From Proteobacteria bacterium UBA1858 (GTDB taxonomy: Bacteria > Pseudomonadota > Gammaproteobacteria > UBA4575), in the NCBI GenBank assembly GCA_002338385.1, contig DDIE01000002.1, positions 26,593-43,366 of the forward strand: 16,774 nt of DNA. Reading direction: 5' to 3'. The position numbers and the translations under genes were made by a program. Below, one piece after another: positions 13,868 through 16,774 of this stretch. Position 1 is the stretch's first letter. Each line of letters opens with the position of its first letter. The notes below the pieces were generated by a model. It was not told the origin of the DNA, made no database searches, and was given only the letters and a program-made list of their open reading frames with translations.

Positions 13868-15106
13868 ATGAATAATAACTGGTGGAGTAATAGTAATACC
13901 CTGGCAACCTTGTTTTGGTTCCGCAGTGTATTAATTATTGGTCAGGTTATCACCTCGCTTCTGGCTAAATATACATTTGCCATTACCTTTGATGCCAGCG
14001 GTGTTAATACAGTTATTGCGATCCTAATAGGCATCAATATTGCGACTTGGCTGCGTTCCAAACAGCACGATGAGGTCGCGACACTGGAGATCTTTCTCCA
14101 GTTGTTAGTGGATCTGGTTGCCCTCAGTGCTTTATTTTATTTTGCGGGTGGCGCGGCTAATCCATTTACCTCGATGTACCTGTTACCGCTGGCTGTTGGT
14201 TCTATTTTGTTACCTCAGTTATGGCTGTTGATGCTGGCGTCATTGAGTGTGCTCGCTTATGCCTACCTCATGTGGTTCCACCCTGAGCAGCACAGTCAGC
14301 ATAATCATCAAGCCTTTAATCTGCATCTGATAGGGATGTGGGTGAGTTTTGTTCTGAGTGCCGGTGTGATTGCCTTATTTGTGGTGAATATGCGCTCGGC
14401 TTTGCAGCACAAAGATCAACAATTAGTTGCTGCCCGTGAGCAGGCAATGAAGGATGAAAAACTAGTATCTCTTGGCACACTGGCTGCGAGCACTGCCCAT
14501 GAAATGGGTACACCGCTGGCAACCATCCAACTGATTTGCTCTGACCTGCGCCAAGATCACATCAGTCAAAAGCAGATTGAGGTACTGACCACTCAAGTGC
14601 AGCGCTGTAAACAGGCACTGACAGATATGTCTGCTGTGACAGGATCGGTTGAGCATGATCAAATGCAGGATATCGTTATGTTCGAGCCGTTTCTGACCCA
14701 TTTGGTGCGCGACTGGCAACAGGGAAGACCGCAACTTGAGTGTGCCCTGACAGTTAAGAATAATTCCTCAGCAGGGATAGTGGCGCCGACTATATTAGCT
14801 AAAGCGTTGATTAATCTGTTAGATAATGCCGCAGATGCTTCACCACAAAAGATTAGCGTCATGGTTGAGTGCAATGCGCATGAAGCACATATGGTTATAC
14901 AGGATCAGGGTCAGGGTATTGCGGATGAATTGATCAATGAAATTGGCACTAAACCTTACTCAAGCAAACCTGATGGTATTGGCCTTGGGGCTTTTCTGGC
15001 GCATGAAATTATTCAGAAAATGGGAGGTAAAGTGAACTTATCTAATCATCATGCAGGCGGCGTAGTGACGTCTATTACCCTGCCTTTGAGGTCAGTCGAT
15101 GCCTAG
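13868..15106 (+). CDS. regB: Redox-sensing histidine kinase RegB/PrrB family
   Basis: RegB (PrrB, ActS, RoxS) is a membrane histidine kinase that senses the redox state of the respiratory chain and phosphorylates RegA. The 412-residue protein has about six membrane helices in residues 12-175. The family's ubiquinone-site motif GGxxNPF is present as GGAANPF (94-100). The H-box is LGTLAASTAHEMGTPLATI with His211 as the phosphoacceptor. Cys247 in QVQRC, 36 residues later, is a candidate for the redox-active cysteine (Cys265 in Rhodobacter, 40 after its His); this alignment is my inference. The ATPase domain shows LINLLDNAADAS (N-box, 315-325), DQGQGI and GIGLGAFLAHEII. The stop overlaps regA by 8 bases. 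No ribosome site is visible, and a hairpin precedes the start. Confidence 0.93.
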   Translation: MNNNWWSNSNTLATLFWFRSVLIIGQVITSLLAKYTFAITFDASGVNTVIAILIGINIATWLRSKQHDEVATLEIFLQLLVDLVALSALFYFAGGAANPFTSMYLLPLAVGSILLPQLWLLMLASLSVLAYAYLMWFHPEQHSQHNHQAFNLHLIGMWVSFVLSAGVIALFVVNMRSALQHKDQQLVAAREQAMKDEKLVSLGTLAASTAHEMGTPLATIQLICSDLRQDHISQKQIEVLTTQVQRCKQALTDMSAVTGSVEHDQMQDIVMFEPFLTHLVRDWQQGRPQLECALTVKNNSSAGIVAPTILAKALINLLDNAADASPQKISVMVECNAHEAHMVIQDQGQGIADELINEIGTKPYSSKPDGIGLGAFLAHEIIQKMGGKVNLSNHHAGGVVTSITLPLRSVDA

Positions 15107-15635
15107 TGACGCACGTATTATTGTTGTGGATGATGATGTTGTGTTCTGTGAGACACTGGCAGAGTCTCTGGCTAAGCGTGATTATCAGGTGGTCCAAGCG
15201 CACAGCCTGACTGAGGTACACACCTGTCCGGATTTATCAGAGTTGAACTATGCGGTCGTTGATCTGAGGTTGGGAGAGGATTCCGGGCTGCAGGTGATAC
15301 GGGCTCTGTTGACAGCTAATGCAGAGATGAAGATAGTTATGCTGACGGCCTATGCCAGTATTGCGACTACTGTAGAAGCAATTAAATTGGGTGCCATAAA
15401 TTATTTAACTAAGCCTGTTTCTATTCAGGAAATCTTGGACAAACTTCATCTATCCGAACCAGCAACAGAGTTACCGATTGCGCACTCGCCGCTGTCTGTT
15501 CGGCGTCTGGAATGGGAGCACGTGCAGAAAGTTTTACTCGAGCATGATGGCAATATTTCTGCCGCCGCGCGGGCCTTGAATATGCATCGCAGAACGTTGC
15601 AGAGAAAGCTCCAGAAAAGACCGGCTAAACGCTGA
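15099..15635 (+). CDS. regA: Response regulator RegA/PrrA family
   Basis: RegA is the DNA-binding partner of RegB and in other proteobacteria controls respiration, carbon fixation and redox balance genes. The 178-residue product has a receiver domain (about 5-118) with the acidic pocket DDD (11-13), phosphoacceptor Asp55 (VVDLRLGEDSG), Thr83 and Lys105 (LTKP). A short linker leads to a Fis-type helix-turn-helix (about 138-178): EWEHVQKVL, DGNISAAARALNMHRRTLQRKL. The HRRTLQRKLxKRP ending is a hallmark of RegA. The receiver-plus-Fis layout without an AAA domain excludes NtrC-type regulators. It starts inside the end of regB and is coupled to it. Convergent dgkA begins its stop codon 7 bases after this gene ends, with no terminator seen between. 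Confidence 0.94.
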   Translation: MPSDARIIVVDDDVVFCETLAESLAKRDYQVVQAHSLTEVHTCPDLSELNYAVVDLRLGEDSGLQVIRALLTANAEMKIVMLTAYASIATTVEAIKLGAINYLTKPVSIQEILDKLHLSEPATELPIAHSPLSVRRLEWEHVQKVLLEHDGNISAAARALNMHRRTLQRKLQKRPAKR

Positions 15636-15642
15636 CAATGAG

Positions 15643-16014
15643 TTAAAAAATAAAGCGATCCAGCGCGACCAATGACCACACCAGAAGTGTCAGCATGTTG
15701 CTTACAAACACTGCCGCGGAGCCAGCATCCTTGGCCAGACCTGAGAGCTCATGGCGCTCATAGCCAACCCGATCGATCGCGTGCTCGATACCAGTATTTA
15801 ATAATTCGACCACTAATACGATAAATATGGGTAGCAGTAGTAATGCCGTTTGAGTTAAGTTTTCACCTAACCAAAAAGCTGCTGGAAACAACACACTGCA
15901 AAGAATGATTTCTTCCCGGAAAGCGGCTTCACTTTGCCAAGTTGCTTGAATGCCTCGCCATGAGAATAGAGTGGCATTTATGATGCGTTTAATGCCAAAG
16001 GTCGGTTGTCTCAC
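15643..16014 (-). CDS. dgkA: Diacylglycerol kinase DgkA
   Basis: DgkA is the small trimeric inner-membrane kinase that phosphorylates diacylglycerol, recycling it to phosphatidic acid after head-group transfers such as membrane-derived oligosaccharide synthesis. The 123-residue length fits. The N-terminal amphipathic part (RIINATLFSWRGIQATWQSEAAFREE) leads to three membrane helices. Family residues are in VELLNTGIEHAIDRVG (about 69-84) and HELSGLAKDAGSAAVF (about 88-103), with the catalytic Glu and metal-site residues intact. The start is GTG at 16014, 5 bases after an AGAGG that overlaps the stop codon of the preceding mtdB-like gene. The two genes are 8 bases apart and should be one transcript. 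Confidence 0.95.
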   Translation of the reverse strand: MRQPTFGIKRIINATLFSWRGIQATWQSEAAFREEIILCSVLFPAAFWLGENLTQTALLLLPIFIVLVVELLNTGIEHAIDRVGYERHELSGLAKDAGSAAVFVSNMLTLLVWSLVALDRFIF

Positions 16015-16019
16015 GTCAA

Positions 16020-16024
16020 CCTCT
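16020..16024 (-). promoter_or_regulatory. Ribosome binding site for the dgkA GTG start
   Basis: On the minus strand this reads AGAGG, overlapping the stop codon of the mtdB-like gene and 5 bases from the GTG at 16014. It fixes the dgkA start and links its translation to the gene before it. Confidence 0.65.
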
Positions 16025-16774
16025 AGAGCAGGGTCTTGGCTGTTGCGAGCACCTCTTTAGCGTCTAGCACTAAATCATTACTCTCAAATAAGCGGGCAAT
16101 GCATGCACGGTGCAGTTGCAGTTTGAGTGCACCGATACCGATGCCACCAAAAATCCGTTTACCATAGCGCTCAGTATCTTTATCCATCATATCGATACCT
16201 TCAAAGCCAAGCGGGGGGGCAGTATTAACATCCGCCATAATCTCCAGGCTAGGGTGTACCTGCCAGTGCGCTGCGGTCAATAGCTGAATACCAGTTTTGC
16301 CAGCGCCGAATACAATATGTGCATCGGCCAAAGCCTCGTCTATAGAGGCATCATCTGCTGCGACCATGGGCTCCAAATCAACAGCAAACTGTTCTTGCAT
16401 AAGTTGACATGATTGTTGTGAGCGTTCCAGCTTGCGCGAGGTAAGGCGCACATTAGCACCGTTCATGGCCAGCATGACGGCAGCACGTTGACCAACAGGA
16501 CCGGTGCCGGCAAGTACCACAGCCGTTTTGCCGCGCACATCGATAGCATTACAAATCAATGCCACACCAGCTGCTGCAGTAGTATTGCAGCCGTTGCTAT
16601 CCAACATGACTGATACCCGGAAGTTTTGAAAGAAAATATTCTGCACGGCTGCGAATAGTGCCTGGCCCGCAGCTAAGTCACTGCCACCAATGAACAGCGC
16701 GGTATTTTTTTTGTTTTTGGGTGCACGTGTATAGATCGCCCCTTCAACTAATGAGTGGCAGTTTTCAGGGGTAA
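16023..16774 (-). CDS. mtdB: Methylene-tetrahydromethanopterin dehydrogenase (MtdB-like), N-terminus missing
   Basis: The frame stays open from the right edge, so the gene starts outside the window and 249 residues are visible. An internal GTG at 16646 is not the start: codons upstream of it continue the family sequence (NTALFIGGSDLAAGQALFAAV). MtdB oxidises methylene-H4MPT to methenyl-H4MPT with NAD(P)+ in the formaldehyde oxidation path of methylotrophs. Visible features are LDSNGCNTTAAAGV, the Rossmann loop LAGTGPVGQRAAVML with LTSRKLERS after it, FGAGKTGIQLL, a DVNTAPPLGFEG segment and the C-terminal FGGIGIGALKL. The related MtdA, which also uses methylene-H4F, cannot be excluded without alignment. 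It is the main clue that the host is a C1-utilising bacterium. dgkA follows 8 bases later. Confidence 0.82.
   Translation of the reverse strand, partial: TPENCHSLVEGAIYTRAPKNKKNTALFIGGSDLAAGQALFAAVQNIFFQNFRVSVMLDSNGCNTTAAAGVALICNAIDVRGKTAVVLAGTGPVGQRAAVMLAMNGANVRLTSRKLERSQQSCQLMQEQFAVDLEPMVAADDASIDEALADAHIVFGAGKTGIQLLTAAHWQVHPSLEIMADVNTAPPLGFEGIDMMDKDTERYGKRIFGGIGIGALKLQLHRACIARLFESNDLVLDAKEVLATAKTLL

Noticed and set aside
16023..16646. mtdB-like gene starting at GTG 16646
   Set aside because: Upstream in-frame codons to the window edge keep family sequence (GGSD, AAGQAL), so the gene is cut by the edge rather than starting there.

Overview
The window looks like a chromosomal segment of a gammaproteobacterium, most likely a methylotroph of the Methylophaga type. 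Two things suggest this. The gene order PBP2-RodA-MltB-RlpA-DacA-YbeD is the classic gamma/betaproteobacterial rod-shape and peptidoglycan cluster. The gene at the right edge resembles methylene-tetrahydromethanopterin dehydrogenase (MtdB), an enzyme of C1 oxidation. The genus is an inference from these two points, not read directly.

Bases 1-6179 (+ strand) form a tightly packed operon of cell-wall genes: the 3' end of mrdA, then rodA, mltB, rlpA, dacA, a D-amino-acid aminotransferase (dat), ybeD and an RluE-type pseudouridine synthase. Most junctions overlap or are a few bases apart, which implies translational coupling. Together they cover septum-independent wall synthesis (PBP2/RodA), glycan cleavage (MltB, RlpA), pentapeptide trimming (DacA) and D-amino acid supply (Dat). 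A small unknown membrane protein (6237-6524) follows.

Bases 6521-8148 (- strand) carry murU and amgK. These encode the two-step MurNAc recycling shortcut to UDP-MurNAc, so the peptidoglycan theme continues on the other strand. The stop codons of murU and the small membrane gene overlap tail to tail.

Bases 8286-11371 (+) hold a two-gene cassette: a ThDP-dependent AlsS-like acetolactate synthase fused by an ATGA overlap to an aldehyde dehydrogenase. There is no regulatory subunit and no acetolactate decarboxylase. This is the least explained unit in the window and the best candidate for undescribed metabolism.

Bases 11393-12952 (-) hold argA (N-acetylglutamate synthase, first step of arginine synthesis), followed by a tiny secreted EF-hand protein. 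Facing it across a divergent promoter region is a secreted helical protein of unknown function (13120-13815). After a strong intercistronic hairpin come regB and regA, a redox-responsive two-component system with its quinone-site motif preserved.

Bases 15643-16774 (-) carry dgkA (diacylglycerol kinase) downstream of the truncated mtdB-like gene. No IS elements, CRISPR arrays, tRNAs, rRNAs or phage genes were seen, and no non-coding stretch reaches 300 bases.
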